A DNA stretch of 5,755 nt from Gammaproteobacteria bacterium. GTDB taxonomy: Bacteria; Pseudomonadota; Gammaproteobacteria; Chromatiales; Chromatiaceae. The notes below the pieces were generated by a model. The model was not told the DNA's origin. It saw only the letters and a list, made by a program, of their open reading frames with translations, and searched no databases. The stretch covers positions 1 to 5,755 of the forward strand of contig JAUVEG010000097.1 of NCBI GenBank assembly GCA_030594925.1, read 5' to 3'. Shown here in pieces: positions 5,379-5,755 of this stretch. Position numbers and translations under genes: made by a program. Numbering within the stretch: position 1 is the stretch's first letter; each line of letters opens with the position of its first letter.

Positions 5379-5411
5379 TAACCACAGATGCACGCAGATA
5401 AACACGCATAT
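5379..5411. repeat. CCACAGATGCACGCAGAT-type dispersed repeat fragment
   Basis: Immediately after rdgC the sequence reads AACCACAGATGCACGCAGAT then AAACACGCAT, the form of a widespread proteobacterial intergenic repeat (CCACAGATGCACACAGATAAACAC). Only one arm is seen; no inverted partner follows, so it is probably a fragment. Confidence 0.5.
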
Positions 5412-5436
5412 TAAGGTCGAGTTATCCGAGATCCGC

Positions 5437-5480
5437 AGGGCGGCATAAGCGCAGCGCTTATTGATACCCTACGGCTGCCC
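5437..5480. repeat. CGCAGCG-loop hairpin, second family member
   Basis: ATAAGCG (5445-5451) and CGCTTAT (5455-5461) pair perfectly around CAG. The flanks (CAGGG at 5436-5440 and CCCTACG at 5467-5473) can extend the stem with mismatches. It shares GCGCAGCGC or CGCAGCGC and the downstream CCTACGGC(A/T)GCC with the hairpin at 1490-1530, while the stem sequence differs. Confidence 0.7.
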
Positions 5481-5562
5481 CCTCTCCCGCCGGGAGACGC
5501 CTACATGGATGTAGGTGGTAGAGCAACGCAGGAGCAGTTTGCCGAGGGTTGGGGTGAGGGGA
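5480..5562. repeat. CCCTCTCCC/GGGTTGGGGTGAGGGG repeat, interrupted
   Basis: CCCTCTCCCG (5480-5489), one spacer base, then CGGGAGA (5491-5497) begins a palindrome whose last three bases GGG are found at 5546-5548, followed by TTGGGGTGAGGGG. Joined, the arms form a perfect 10-bp stem followed by the familiar proteobacterial GGGTTGGGGTGAGGGG tail. The roughly 48 nt between them is copy C of the CATGGATG element. Confidence 0.78.
5498..5545 (+). mobile_element. CATGGATG hairpin element, copy C (splitting a palindrome arm)
   Basis: The hairpin CCTACATGGATGTAGG (5500-5515, 7-bp stem) is followed after 7 nt by GCAACGCAGGAGCA (5523-5536), identical in sequence and nearly in spacing to copy A. GA occurs at both junctions (5496-5497 and 5544-5545). 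Excision of 5498-5545 recreates the uninterrupted CCCTCTCCCGCCGGGAGAGG palindrome. Confidence 0.65.
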
Positions 5563-5606
5563 AACGCCACATCTTCCCACAACCCCAAAAAAACATGCAT
5601 TTCACT

Positions 5607-5636
5607 TTGGTCTGAGCAGGCAATCTTCAGTATACT
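5607..5636 (+). promoter_or_regulatory. Candidate promoter for a downstream plus-strand gene
   Basis: TTGGTC (5607-5612) and TATACT (5631-5636) are 18 bp apart. Transcription would start near 5643, giving an untranslated leader of about 45 nt before ATG 5688. Confidence 0.38.
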
Positions 5637-5687
5637 TACCTGTTGCGTTTACGCGCCCTGCTAACAGACTGCTTCTTTCCCAAATTC

Positions 5688-5755
5688 ATGCCTGCACCCA
5701 TAACAGTGAAACAGCGCCTTCGATATGACGATATTCGTCATGCCTGCTCGGATAT
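5688..5755 (+). CDS. Possible start of an unrecognised gene (3' end outside window)
   Basis: From ATG 5688 the frame stays open to the window edge: MPAPITVKQRLRYDDIRHAC then SD. It is preceded by a reasonable promoter but has no Shine-Dalgarno. The same frame is open back to 5616, so an earlier start such as TTG 5643 is possible. Twenty-two residues are too few to name a family. The opposite strand also has short open frames here. Confidence 0.3.
   Translation, partial: MPAPITVKQRLRYDDIRHACSD

Noticed and set aside
5660..5755. Minus-strand gene entering from the right edge with a CYGC...C pattern
   Set aside because: The frame is only about 30 codons before a stop, has no further support, and the plus strand has a promoter-like sequence here.

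Overview
The window looks like chromosomal DNA of a denitrifying or nitrate-respiring gammaproteobacterium. The support is a napF-D-(A)-G gene order, a clear rdgC (a gene essentially limited to Beta- and Gammaproteobacteria), and intergenic regions full of short dispersed palindromes of the REP type. No species can be named from this sequence.

Layout. (1) Positions 1-1400, minus strand: the promoter-proximal part of a periplasmic nitrate reductase (nap) operon, read right to left. It holds an FNR-type box and a tandemly duplicated 18-mer, then napF (intact), napD (in-frame stop at codon 13), a 34-codon stub carrying the Tat signal of NapA but none of the enzyme, and napG (running off the left edge). 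The catalytic subunit gene, normally about 2.4 kb, is absent from its place between napD and napG. (2) 1401-1789: a repeat island without genes. (3) 1790-2278 minus: a low-molecular-weight protein tyrosine phosphatase, divergent from (4) 2339-4054 plus: a five-helix membrane protein with an extracytoplasmic sulfatase/LTA-synthase-type domain. (5) 4055-4440: a nested hairpin repeat, then a very AT-rich promoter region with a perfect 9-bp-arm palindrome. (6) 4441-5367 plus: rdgC. (7) 5368-5687: a second repeat island. (8) 5688-5755: the possible beginning of another plus-strand gene.

Function. In an intact system NapF and NapD help mature NapA, and NapG passes electrons from quinol (with NapH) towards NapA/NapB. 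Here the FNR site, napF and the visible part of napG look undamaged while napD and napA are broken, so the operon as seen cannot make a working periplasmic nitrate reductase unless napA lies elsewhere. The phosphatase and the membrane transferase probably act in envelope or surface-polymer biology. RdgC is a DNA-binding modulator of RecA.

The most unusual structural signal is a hairpin element of about 40-48 nt with a CATGGATG core, present three times (about 1595-1642, 4132-4173, 5498-5545). Each copy splits one arm of a different palindromic repeat. Removing it on paper restores a perfect or near-perfect host hairpin at two sites, and at the third restores the conserved flank of a REP. This looks like a very small element that inserts into other palindromic repeats.
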